From assembly GCA_028696715.1 (NCBI GenBank), contig JAQVGO010000001.1, forward strand, positions 1 through 64,000: a stretch of DNA of 64,000 nt, in the 5' to 3' direction. Below, piece by piece: positions 1 to 7,247 of the stretch; the stretch's first letter is position 1; each line of letters begins with the position of its first letter. Source of the DNA: Bacteroidales bacterium (GTDB lineage: Bacteria > Bacteroidota > Bacteroidia > Bacteroidales > F082). Under the pieces are notes generated by a model. The model ran no database searches and was not told where the DNA came from. It was given only the letters and a program-made list of their open reading frames with translations. The position numbers were made by a program, and so were the translations under genes.

Positions 1-20
1 CTTTTTTCTAAAGTCCCCAT
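1..20 (-). CDS. possible start of a further minus-strand gene, cut by the window edge
   Basis: Past the symporter stop on the minus strand, an ATG at position 20 opens a frame that stays open to the window edge. Only six codons are visible, so the product cannot be judged. It may equally be chance. Confidence 0.2.
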
Positions 21-33
21 TGGGAGATAACTG

Positions 34-1485
34 TCATAAATTTGTATTTCCATGTTTTAAAAGCTTATGTGAATTATAAAAGATTAAATACGTTAAAAAA
101 GAAGCTAATATACCAAAAACATTGGCATCCAGTCCATAAGGGAGTTTTGCTTCGATAATCAATAGCGAAATTGTTGTCCCGCCACCAGCAATCATGGCTC
201 CCAGGGCTGCCAGTTCGTTGCGCTGGTTCAGAAAAACCGCTGCCAACAAGGGAATGAGCAGGCCACTCACCATAAAAGCGTAGGAATACAGCATCAACGA
301 AAGCACTTCAGTAAGCTGCATCGCAATGATAACGGCTAAAACTCCCAATACCAAGGTCATAATTTTTGAGGCTTTCATTGCAATCTGTTGGCTTATGGCA
401 TTTGGGAAAATGCGCTGCAAAAGATCGTGCATGATATTGGATGACGAAGCCATCAAACAACTGTCAGCAGTGGAAAGTATAGCTGAAAAATAAGCCGACA
501 AAATAAGCCCCATCAATCCGACAGGCATAATTGTACGGAGCAATAAGGGCAATCCCATCTCGGCATCCATACTACTCCCGGCTGCAAAACCATGTATTTC
601 GAACATCCCGTTTAGGTATGCAACCCGACTGATCAACCCTAAGCCAACTCCCATAAATGCCATCACAGGCCATTCAAACAAGCCTGCTATCATCCAGGCT
701 TTACGGGCTTCTGACACTGATCTGCTGGCATATATCCGTTGATACAAAGTCATCCCAACAAACCAAATGGGCAAAATCGTTACCATCCAGTTCAGAAACT
801 GCTGCCAACTTAAATTATTAAACGAGAAAAACTCGGCTGGTAAAGTCGCTTGTATTGTTTCCCATCCTCCAACGGCTACCCACGATAACGGGATTCCCAG
901 AAAAATCAAACCTAACATCAAAAGAATCCATTGAACGGTATCGGTGTAAATTACAGCTTTAATGCCACCCAAAACTGTGTAAACCACAGCCACAAACCCC
1001 ATTATTATCAACGCATAGGTAAGGTTTAGATCAACAAAAGCCGCTGAAGCCAATTTGGCCCCTGCCAGCAATTGCGAACTCGTAAATCCCAGATAACCAA
1101 TACCTGAGATTAAACCTGCGATGAGTGCTGCCCGTTTGCCAAAAAAATGCCGAAAGACTTCCGGAAAAGTGAAAAACTGTTTTTTATCTGCCAGGCGTTT
1201 TATTCGGGGGATCAAAAAAACACCACTTAACCAGGCACCTAATAATCCTGTGAACAACATCCAGCTTCCCGAAACGCCGATCAAAAATCCTAATCCACCC
1301 AAACCGATCGAGAAACCACCACCAACATCGGTTGCTACCACCGATAATCCGATATGCCAGCGTCCCATGCCACGGCCACCAACATAATAATCTTCAACAT
1401 TCTTGTTGCGCAGATGAAAATAAAAACCCACGCCAAGCATGGCCAGCATATACACAATGAAAATCAGGAAATCAATCCAGTTCAT
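34..1485 (-). CDS. sodium:solute symporter (SSS family) permease
   Basis: Predicted inner-membrane secondary transporter of 483 residues that would couple sodium entry to uptake of an organic solute; the substrate cannot be told from sequence. The N-terminus starts with a hydrophobic helix (WIDFLIFIVYMLAMLGVGFY) followed by the SSS-typical stretch EDYYVGGRGMGRWHIGLSVV near residues 31-50. The glycine-rich segment and about 13 hydrophobic segments continue to the end, as expected of the LeuT-like fold. The length is normal for the family. The ATG at 1485 puts the first membrane helix right at the N-terminus. A small unknown gene lies 22 bases upstream on the same strand and may share its transcript. 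Family assignment is firm; substrate is unknown. Confidence 0.9.
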   Translation of the reverse strand: MNWIDFLIFIVYMLAMLGVGFYFHLRNKNVEDYYVGGRGMGRWHIGLSVVATDVGGGFSIGLGGLGFLIGVSGSWMLFTGLLGAWLSGVFLIPRIKRLADKKQFFTFPEVFRHFFGKRAALIAGLISGIGYLGFTSSQLLAGAKLASAAFVDLNLTYALIIMGFVAVVYTVLGGIKAVIYTDTVQWILLMLGLIFLGIPLSWVAVGGWETIQATLPAEFFSFNNLSWQQFLNWMVTILPIWFVGMTLYQRIYASRSVSEARKAWMIAGLFEWPVMAFMGVGLGLISRVAYLNGMFEIHGFAAGSSMDAEMGLPLLLRTIMPVGLMGLILSAYFSAILSTADSCLMASSSNIMHDLLQRIFPNAISQQIAMKASKIMTLVLGVLAVIIAMQLTEVLSLMLYSYAFMVSGLLIPLLAAVFLNQRNELAALGAMIAGGGTTISLLIIEAKLPYGLDANVFGILASFLTYLIFYNSHKLLKHGNTNL

Positions 1486-1507
1486 TTAATCTGCTGTGTT
1501 GCATGTT

Positions 1508-1882
1508 TTAATGTGCGGCTGCCTTCCGCGGACTCACCCTGATTATGCCAACACCTTCGAGCTGATGCGCATTCAGAAACTGTATCACACCATCACTTTG
1601 CTTAAGAGGCACCAACAGTTTCAACACCTGTTTTTGATTCTTATTTCTGATAAAGCTCTTGAATTCTTTTATCAGGTCAGAAGCATCCTGCCTACCTTCC
1701 AGGTATTTATAATAGTAACGAACTCCTTCATTCTCGGCTGTGATATCAGGTTCAAAATTGATTTCTCCACCTACCAACGTATCAGAGCTGGTTTCGGGCC
1801 TATTCTCTGTCAATCGCTTCACCTGACTGAATCCATTGTTTCTAAGATATTTACCAAATGCTATTATTATCTCATCTTTCAT
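1508..1882 (-). CDS. small conserved-looking protein, possibly restriction-endonuclease-like fold
   Basis: A 124-residue soluble protein with no signal peptide or membrane segment. I do not firmly recognise it. Around residues 42-58 the run FEPDITAENEGVRYYYKY has the shape of a PD-(D/E)XK core (a PD pair, then a charged beta strand). The C-terminal stretch KLLVPLKQSDGVIQFLNAHQ followed by a GVGIIRV strand resembles the tail of small nuclease-like proteins seen in Bacteroidota. The usual E-x-K pair on the second strand is not clear, so if the fold is right the protein may be inactive. It lies just upstream of the symporter on the same strand, which fits co-transcription. The overlapping plus-strand frame has cysteine- and leucine-rich content atypical of a real protein. 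Confidence 0.65.
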   Translation of the reverse strand: MKDEIIIAFGKYLRNNGFSQVKRLTENRPETSSDTLVGGEINFEPDITAENEGVRYYYKYLEGRQDASDLIKEFKSFIRNKNQKQVLKLLVPLKQSDGVIQFLNAHQLEGVGIIRVSPRKAAAH

Positions 1883-2121
1883 TTGCAGTAATAAAATTTA
1901 AGTAAAAGTAAAATTAGTTTGTACAGAAACTAAATTACAACATTTTGGCCAAAGCACCAAACCAAGTGTATTCATTATTTTATTTAATCAATATAACAAT
2001 TTGAATATTAATCTTTTAAATTCACATGTTAAATAACTATAAAAAAAATGGTGACTGAAAATTAAACTAAAGATTAATAGTTTCCAGACAAAGTTAAAAA
2101 TTGACCATCAAAAATAGTTTC

Positions 2122-2598
2122 CTAATATTGAAAGTCATCGATGGTGATCATTGGCGAAGCCGATTCTTCTTCAATTTTAAAGCAACTGATAAGCAACCCA
2201 AGTGAATCTTTCAACTGTTTTAGTTCATCAGCAGGCAGAGCTTCCAGCTTATGCGAAAGTTGTTGATGCATCAGTTCAGGCGATTGGTCGAGTAGCTTTT
2301 TTCCGGTGGAAGTAAGGCTGACAACCGTAATTCTTTTATCGCCCGATTTAGGCAATCGGGCAACCAGATGTTTTTTCTCGAGACGACTAACAATGCCTGT
2401 TACTGTGCTTAAATTCAAATTCAGGTAAGAGGCAATACCCGAAACAGAAGATTGAAATCCAGGGTTAGATGCCAGGTAATGCAGGCATAACAGCTGTGGT
2501 ATGCTGATCCCGAATTCCTTTTGTATGCGTTTCGATTCTAAATTGATTGATCGAACAATTTTTCTCAGGTTGATCAAAACTTCCGTAAAATCACTCAT
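2122..2598 (-). CDS. MarR family transcriptional regulator
   Basis: A 158-residue winged-helix repressor or activator. The core matches MarR: a helical dimerisation start (EVLINLRKIVRSINLESKRI), the recognition region SGIASYLNLNLSTVTGIVSR, and the wing KKHLVARLPKSGDKRITVVS followed by LTSTGKKLL. I take the ATG at 2598: longer frames to 2703 add a cysteine-rich leader unlike the family and would run across the promoter region of the divergent gene. The neighbour on the other strand is an EamA transporter with two more genes; MarR proteins commonly control such divergent transporters and respond to small aromatic or amine ligands. Target and ligand are inferred only. Confidence 0.88.
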   Translation of the reverse strand: MSDFTEVLINLRKIVRSINLESKRIQKEFGISIPQLLCLHYLASNPGFQSSVSGIASYLNLNLSTVTGIVSRLEKKHLVARLPKSGDKRITVVSLTSTGKKLLDQSPELMHQQLSHKLEALPADELKQLKDSLGLLISCFKIEEESASPMITIDDFQY

Positions 2599-2649
2599 GA
2601 CTAGTTTGTGTACAAAGTAAATAACACAGCAAAGAAAACAAATTTCAGC

Positions 2650-2657
2650 TACATTTG
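2650..2657 (+). promoter_or_regulatory. Bacteroidota -7 element (TACATTTG) for the EamA operon
   Basis: TACATTTG fits the TAnnTTTG -7 consensus of Bacteroidota. It lies 21 bases before the TTG start chosen for the EamA gene and in the short divergent gap next to the MarR gene, so a MarR operator could overlap it. No good -33 TTG is seen at the usual distance. Confidence 0.5.
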
Positions 2658-2678
2658 CACGCTTATTGCCAAATAATT

Positions 2679-3578
2679 TTGAAATCGCACACACTAAGCC
2701 CACATCTTTTCACCTTATTAGCCATGCTGATATGGGGTATCTCTTACATCTGGTCGAAACAGGTGTTTGTGTTTTTGCAACCAGCTACAACAGTCTGGTT
2801 CAGGTTGATTGTTTCTGTTCCCTTTCTGGCGATCATAATCAAACTCAGAGGTAAAAGCTTTCGTTTCCAAAAAGCTCATTGGCCACTATTATTAGGCGTT
2901 TCCTTTTTCAATCCATTCCTTTATTTCATTGGCGAAAGTTTTGGGCTCAACCTCGTATCTCCCACCTTAAGTGCCGTGATCATAGCTACGATTCCGGTAT
3001 TTACACCCATCCTGGCTTTTATATTTTTGAGAGAGCGAATCAAAGCAATCAATATTTTAGGGCTATTTATCTCATTTGCAGGGATTTTAATCATGCTCAT
3101 CGATAAGGAAACCGGTATTACTGCTTCCCTTACCGGACTGATGTTTCTGTTTCTGGCTGTTTTTTCTGCTATTATATATGGTGTATTACTCAAAAAGCTG
3201 ACTAAATCATACGGCCCGATTCAAATCGTTTTCATTCAAAATCTGATTGGAATATTTTATTTCATCCCGGTGGTATTTGGCCTGGAACATGCCGGATTTG
3301 ATACCCTCGATTTTAGCGCATCATGGCTGGTTCCGCTTGTGCTTTTGGGCGTTTTTGCCAGCTCACTGGCATTTGTAATGTTTACCTATGGCGTTGAAAA
3401 ACTTGGTATCGCTTATGCCAACAGTTACACCAATACGATTCCTGTTTTTACCGCTTTTTTCAGTTTTATGCTGTTAGGAGAAAGTCTTACCTTTGACAAA
3501 TTGCTCGGTATTTTACTTGTGATTGCAGGTGTTTTTCTAAGTCAACGGGTGAAATTCAAAATCAAAAAATCCTTGTGA
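2679..3578 (+). CDS. EamA/DMT superfamily transporter
   Basis: Predicted 299-residue inner-membrane exporter of the drug/metabolite transporter superfamily with about ten membrane helices in two EamA repeats. Visible hallmarks: LLAMLIWGISYIWSKQVF at the start, the end of repeat one at LRERIKAINILGLFISFAGI, and the end of repeat two at LLGESLTFDKLLGILLVIAG. I choose the TTG at 2679 (product begins MKSHTLSPHLF) because the possible TTG at 2655 falls inside the -7 promoter element; the ATG at 2724 would cut into helix one. The following gene starts one base inside its stop, so the two are translationally coupled. Likely exports a metabolite linked to the MarR ligand or to the dehydrogenase-like neighbour; substrate unknown. 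Confidence 0.87.
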   Translation: MKSHTLSPHLFTLLAMLIWGISYIWSKQVFVFLQPATTVWFRLIVSVPFLAIIIKLRGKSFRFQKAHWPLLLGVSFFNPFLYFIGESFGLNLVSPTLSAVIIATIPVFTPILAFIFLRERIKAINILGLFISFAGILIMLIDKETGITASLTGLMFLFLAVFSAIIYGVLLKKLTKSYGPIQIVFIQNLIGIFYFIPVVFGLEHAGFDTLDFSASWLVPLVLLGVFASSLAFVMFTYGVEKLGIAYANSYTNTIPVFTAFFSFMLLGESLTFDKLLGILLVIAGVFLSQRVKFKIKKSL

Positions 3579-4729
3579 TGAACCAACAAAAATCTGTACT
3601 TGTTTTAGGGGCAGGCCTTGTAGGGCTTCCAATTGCCAGAGACCTCGTAAAAAATAAAGAATTCAAAGTAAGTATTGCTGATCTAAGCCAGGAACGATTA
3701 GCACTGGCCGAGGACTGTGGCATTCAAACACTTAATCGAAATTTAAAAGATTTTGATCCCACAGAGGATTGGTGCAACCAGCACGATTATTATGTGAATG
3801 CTGTGCCGGGATCGATCGGTTATTCGGCTTTGGAAAAGCTTATCAGTCTTGGGAAACCCATTGTGGACATTGCTTTTTATCCTGAGAACCCTTTGGTATT
3901 AAATGATTTAGCTTTACAATCAGGTAGTTGTGTGATCTGTGATATGGGTGTTGCTCCCGGAATGAGTCATTTGCTTAGTGGTTATGCCAGTTCGCAGCTC
4001 GACAAAACCACCAGCATCCTCATCTATGTTGGAGGTCTGCCTGCAGTACGCACACAACCCTGGGAATATAAAGCAGTTTTTTCACCTGCTGATGTGATTG
4101 AAGAATACACCCGACCTGCCCGATTGATTGAATACGGCCGTATGGTTGAAAAACCTGCTCTTTCGGATATTGAGCAGCTGCAGTTCGAAGGCATTGGAAC
4201 CCTGGAGGCTTTCAATAGCGACGGACTTCGCTCACTTATTACTACCCTGAAAGCCGACTTTATGGCTGAAAAAACCCTTCGTTATCCAGGCCATGCCGAA
4301 AAAGTGAAGCTGTTGCGCGACAGCGGATTTTTAGACGACAATGCACTTAATAACAAGTCCGGTTCTTTGTCACCACTGAAATTCACCCAACAAATTCTTT
4401 TCAAAAACTGGCAACTTCAAGCAGGAGAGGTTGATTTTACGGTGATGCGTATTCAGGTGGAAGGTTTTCATGCAAAAAAAGGCAAATTACGATATACGTA
4501 CGAACTTTTTGATCAATTTGACACCGAAACCGAGACTCATTCGATGGCAAGAACTACAGGTTATGCTGCAACCGCAGCTTTGCGATTGATTGATGCCGGA
4601 TTGCACACAAAACCCGGCATACATTTTCCCGAAGAAGTGGGACATGATGAAGCCGCCGTAAAATTTATGCTCGAACGCCTGGCCGAACGCTCCGTTTACT
4701 ATGAAGAAAGCATTCAGGAATTGCCATGA
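3578..4729 (+). CDS. saccharopine dehydrogenase-like NAD(P)-binding oxidoreductase
   Basis: A 383-residue protein with an N-terminal Rossmann nucleotide-binding motif (VLVLGAGLVGLPIARDL, near residues 7-23) followed by the acidic residue at the end of strand two (SIADLSQERL), as in the saccharopine dehydrogenase / lysine 6-dehydrogenase family. The middle holds VNAVPGSIGYSALEKLISLG and CDMGVAPGMSHLLSGYA, both typical of this family. The true substrate is unknown; members act on saccharopine, carboxyspermidine, or free lysine. The ATG at 3578 overlaps the preceding TGA by one base; a GTG one codon earlier is possible. It also overlaps the next gene by four bases. This tight packing with a transporter and an RNA methyltransferase suggests one transcript under the MarR-adjacent promoter. 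Confidence 0.82.
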   Translation: MNQQKSVLVLGAGLVGLPIARDLVKNKEFKVSIADLSQERLALAEDCGIQTLNRNLKDFDPTEDWCNQHDYYVNAVPGSIGYSALEKLISLGKPIVDIAFYPENPLVLNDLALQSGSCVICDMGVAPGMSHLLSGYASSQLDKTTSILIYVGGLPAVRTQPWEYKAVFSPADVIEEYTRPARLIEYGRMVEKPALSDIEQLQFEGIGTLEAFNSDGLRSLITTLKADFMAEKTLRYPGHAEKVKLLRDSGFLDDNALNNKSGSLSPLKFTQQILFKNWQLQAGEVDFTVMRIQVEGFHAKKGKLRYTYELFDQFDTETETHSMARTTGYAATAALRLIDAGLHTKPGIHFPEEVGHDEAAVKFMLERLAERSVYYEESIQELP

Positions 4730-5493
4730 TCACCAGCAAAACCAATCCCCGCATTAAAGCACTGGTCAGATTGCAAAAATCATCCGAACGCCGGAAAACA
4801 AATCGCTTTCTGATCGAAGGCTACCGCGAAATTGAACGGGCTGTAGCCAATGAGATTAATATTGAAACATTATTTCATTGCCCTGATTTATGTCCAAAAC
4901 TTCCTGAATGGACTGTTTATGAACATGTTGCAGTAAGCAGAGAAGTATTCGAAAAAATTGCTTACCGGGGCGAAAGCGATGGTTTACTAGCCCTTGCCAT
5001 CACTCCACAGAACAGCCTCGAGAATATCCAACTCTCTCAAAATCCTTTGCTTATTATACTTGAAGCGGTTGAAAAACCCGGTAATCTGGGAGCCATTCTG
5101 CGAACTGCCGATGCTGCCGGCATTGATGCCTTGTTGGTCTGCAATCCACTAACCGACATCTACAATCCAAACACCATTCGTTCCAGCCTGGGCTGTGTTT
5201 TTAGTGTGCCGGTAGTAGCCTGCAACAGCACCAATGCCATCAAATGGTTAAATGCAAATATGATAAAGATTTTTGCCACTTATCTGGAAGCATCCATCAA
5301 TTATCTTGACGCAGATTTTAGTGGACGCACAGCTATCGTGATGGGAACCGAAGCCACAGGTTTATCCCCGCAATGGGTGAATGCTGCTGATCAAAATCTT
5401 ATCATCCCGATGCGGGGAATAGCTGATTCGCTGAATGTTTCGGTTAGTACCGCCATTGTGCTTTTTGAGGCACTGAGGCAAAGACGGGAGTGA
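4726..5493 (+). CDS. TrmH/SpoU (SPOUT) family RNA 2'-O-methyltransferase
   Basis: A 255-residue SAM-dependent RNA ribose methyltransferase, probably acting on 23S rRNA like RlmB or on a related site. The N-terminal substrate-binding domain (residues 1-100) has the usual NPRIKALVRLQ and FLIEGYREI signatures. The C-terminal SPOUT knot has motif 1 at 113-128 (AVEKPGNLGAILRTAD, with Asn120 and Arg126), motif 2 at 206-213 (MGTEATGL) and motif 3 at 227-241 (IPMRGIADSLNVSVS). All catalytic positions are present. The start codon overlaps the upstream stop as ATGA. The exact modified nucleotide cannot be told. Confidence 0.93.
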   Translation: MITSKTNPRIKALVRLQKSSERRKTNRFLIEGYREIERAVANEINIETLFHCPDLCPKLPEWTVYEHVAVSREVFEKIAYRGESDGLLALAITPQNSLENIQLSQNPLLIILEAVEKPGNLGAILRTADAAGIDALLVCNPLTDIYNPNTIRSSLGCVFSVPVVACNSTNAIKWLNANMIKIFATYLEASINYLDADFSGRTAIVMGTEATGLSPQWVNAADQNLIIPMRGIADSLNVSVSTAIVLFEALRQRRE

Positions 5494-5532
5494 TCGCGCA
5501 AATAGTGATTCTCAGCTTTGGTTTCAGCTCAT

Positions 5533-6126
5533 TCAGATCTTTTCGGGCAAATTGTAGATCATATTAATATGGTTAGAGGTTTGATGCAGCCTGCGAAGGT
5601 ATTCATTGAGCTTTTCTGCATAATCTAATCTGTAATCTTCATGGAGCTTTTTTGTTACAAGGGTTATCAGGCGTTTCACCAGCAAGCCCACTTTATAATC
5701 GAATTGCGTGAAACAGGTTCCAAATGAATTTTTGGGCATCGAGAAAGGCACCTCCAGCACGTACATCAACAATTCTGCTTCATGAAACTTGTTGCCGGAA
5801 ACTTTGGTGAATTCATTAATCCTTTTTATGCAGGCCGACAGCATATTAGCCATCCGCAACTGTTCAGAAAAACCTTTGTATCCTTTCCAAAAAAGATAGT
5901 CCAGATCAACTTTTGCAGCTTGTAATAGATCTGTTTCTCCTGTTTCCTTATCAAGATAATTAGTCAACACAAAATCATAAACCATTTTCTCTTTTGAAGC
6001 AAGCTTTGTAACAATCTCCCTAAGCGTAGCAACATCCAATGCGTTTATCTGTTCTTTTACAGCTTTATCCAACCGTGGCATAATTCTGATTTTAGCTTTT
6101 CTTTTATAATTTTCCTTCCAATTCAC
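5533..6126 (-). CDS. hypothetical protein, all-helical, about 180-197 residues
   Basis: I do not recognise this protein. It is soluble, rich in Leu, Lys and Glu, and looks almost wholly alpha-helical, with no signal peptide, cysteine pairs or membrane segment. The opening MPRLDKAVKEQINALDVATL resembles the K-x-L-x-x-L-x-x-x-E-L start of small Bacteroidota helical proteins of unknown function. The ATG at 6126 gives 197 residues, but a second ATG fifteen codons in (6081) would start at that MPRLD and is equally plausible. It points toward the RNA methyltransferase gene (convergent, 39 bases apart) and follows the YdeI-like gene on the same strand at 36 bases. Confidence 0.6.
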   Translation of the reverse strand: MNWKENYKRKAKIRIMPRLDKAVKEQINALDVATLREIVTKLASKEKMVYDFVLTNYLDKETGETDLLQAAKVDLDYLFWKGYKGFSEQLRMANMLSACIKRINEFTKVSGNKFHEAELLMYVLEVPFSMPKNSFGTCFTQFDYKVGLLVKRLITLVTKKLHEDYRLDYAEKLNEYLRRLHQTSNHINMIYNLPEKI

Positions 6127-6162
6127 AAATAAATCAACAGGCTTATAATGCCAGGCTACAAA

Positions 6163-6786
6163 TTAATAGCCATCGTGAAGGCCTTCTCCCTTCAATATTT
6201 TATCCTTGTATTTTTCGATCCGGGCCAAGCGTGTTTTGGCTTGTTTTGCCTGCGAAAAGTAAAGCGCATATCCCCGCTGCCGGCCAGGTGTAAGAGAATA
6301 AAATGCAGTCTTCAGCAAAGGATCCGACTCAAAAGTCTGCAACAATTCACCAGGGACAGGTATAGCATCATCCGCCAACTCAATCTTTAAACCAGCCTGC
6401 TCAATTGCGATAGCTTGCCGGATAAAATCATGAATATCATCCTCAAGTGCAATAATTTGCGATGTATTTGTAAATTTCATCAATCGTGTAAACCTTGAGT
6501 TTCTGCCAGGTTTTACAAGCCTGTTCTTTTCATCCTTAATCAAAGCTCCCTTAAAAAAACCAATCACTGCAAAATGTTTTAGAGCACTGATATTCAACAC
6601 ATTTTTACCCTTCAACGTATAGCAGGGCACACCCCACTTTCGCTCTTCAACCAGGCCATTTTTCAAAACAAGATCACGCAATAAATGCAGTTCAGCTGTC
6701 CAGTTGTGCACCTTGCATTGTGGCGTACCACCCAGCTCACAACGCATACATCCATTCACAAAATATTGATCTACAAGTGGATTCAT
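6163..6786 (-). CDS. DUF1801/YdeI-like protein
   Basis: A 207-residue cytosolic protein of the YdhG/YdeI (DUF1801 plus OmpD-associated YdeI) group. The DUF1801 part covers about residues 25-130 with the WTAELHLLRDLVLKNGLVEE and KWGVPCYTLKGKNVLNISAL segments. The C-terminal half has the family pattern IPVPGELLQTFESDPLLKTA then FYSLTPGRQRGYALYFSQAK and RLARIEKYKDKILKGEG. Function is not established; the family has been linked to bacteriocin tolerance and iron-protein folds. I use the ATG at 6786: the longer frame to 6867 adds a hydrophobic leader unlike the family. Three cysteines near the N-terminus (C13, C16, C24) could form a small metal site. Confidence 0.82.
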   Translation of the reverse strand: MNPLVDQYFVNGCMRCELGGTPQCKVHNWTAELHLLRDLVLKNGLVEERKWGVPCYTLKGKNVLNISALKHFAVIGFFKGALIKDEKNRLVKPGRNSRFTRLMKFTNTSQIIALEDDIHDFIRQAIAIEQAGLKIELADDAIPVPGELLQTFESDPLLKTAFYSLTPGRQRGYALYFSQAKQAKTRLARIEKYKDKILKGEGLHDGY

Positions 6787-7247
6787 TCTTAAAAACGGTT
6801 TTTCTTCTGTCAAATAAGTAATACGCAAAATCAAAATTAAAACTTCAAGGACTAATTCAAAAATCAAAAGCCGATTTCAAAGTCATTTAACAAAACATTA
6901 GCATTTCCTGCTCCATTTTTTGTTTAAGTTTAAATGCAAACGATTGAATTGCGGCATTTATCTCAAATACTTTAAGTAACTAATTGATATACTGAACTAT
7001 AAAATTTCGCAATTTCCTCGTCAATACCATTAATATGATCCATAACATATTGAATATCATTTTATTGATTATTCAGTTAATTTCCCCCTCACCGAATAAG
7101 ACGGGTCATCACTTTGCAAAATCAATCTTTTGCTATCTTTGTAGCTTCAAAAGAGAATTGCCTACTAGAATTCCTTTACAAAACTGATTGTAAATTATTA
7201 ACAATCAAGAGTATAAATGCTTTGAGTATTCACTAACACCTTAAACA
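6787..7247. other. intergenic region between divergent genes
   Basis: AT-rich gap of about 460 bases separating the minus-strand YdeI-like gene from the plus-strand DAK2-DegV gene. It holds the clear promoter at 7113-7141 and about 100 bases of untranslated leader with a short hairpin at 7186-7206 (GATTGT / ACAATC arms, nine-base loop). I see no open frame worth calling and no known RNA. Confidence 0.6.
7113..7141 (+). promoter_or_regulatory. Bacteroidota promoter for the DAK2-DegV gene
   Basis: TTTG at 7113-7116, a 17-base gap, then TATCTTTG at 7134-7141. This matches both the -33 and -7 elements of the Bacteroidota sigma-70-type (SigABfr) consensus. The start of transcription should lie near 7146-7148, leaving a leader of about 100 bases. 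Confidence 0.72.

Noticed and set aside
1496..1891. 131-residue plus-strand frame opposite the small unknown gene
   Set aside because: Its product is rich in Cys, Phe, Ile and His in a pattern typical of antisense translation; the minus-strand frame has normal protein composition.
2599..2703. 35-residue N-terminal extension of the MarR gene
   Set aside because: Cysteine- and valine-rich leader not seen in MarR proteins and it overlaps the divergent promoter and gene start.
7186..7206. Hairpin in the leader of the DAK2-DegV gene as a riboswitch or terminator
   Set aside because: Only six pairs and a nine-base A/T loop; no T run and no known RNA motif.
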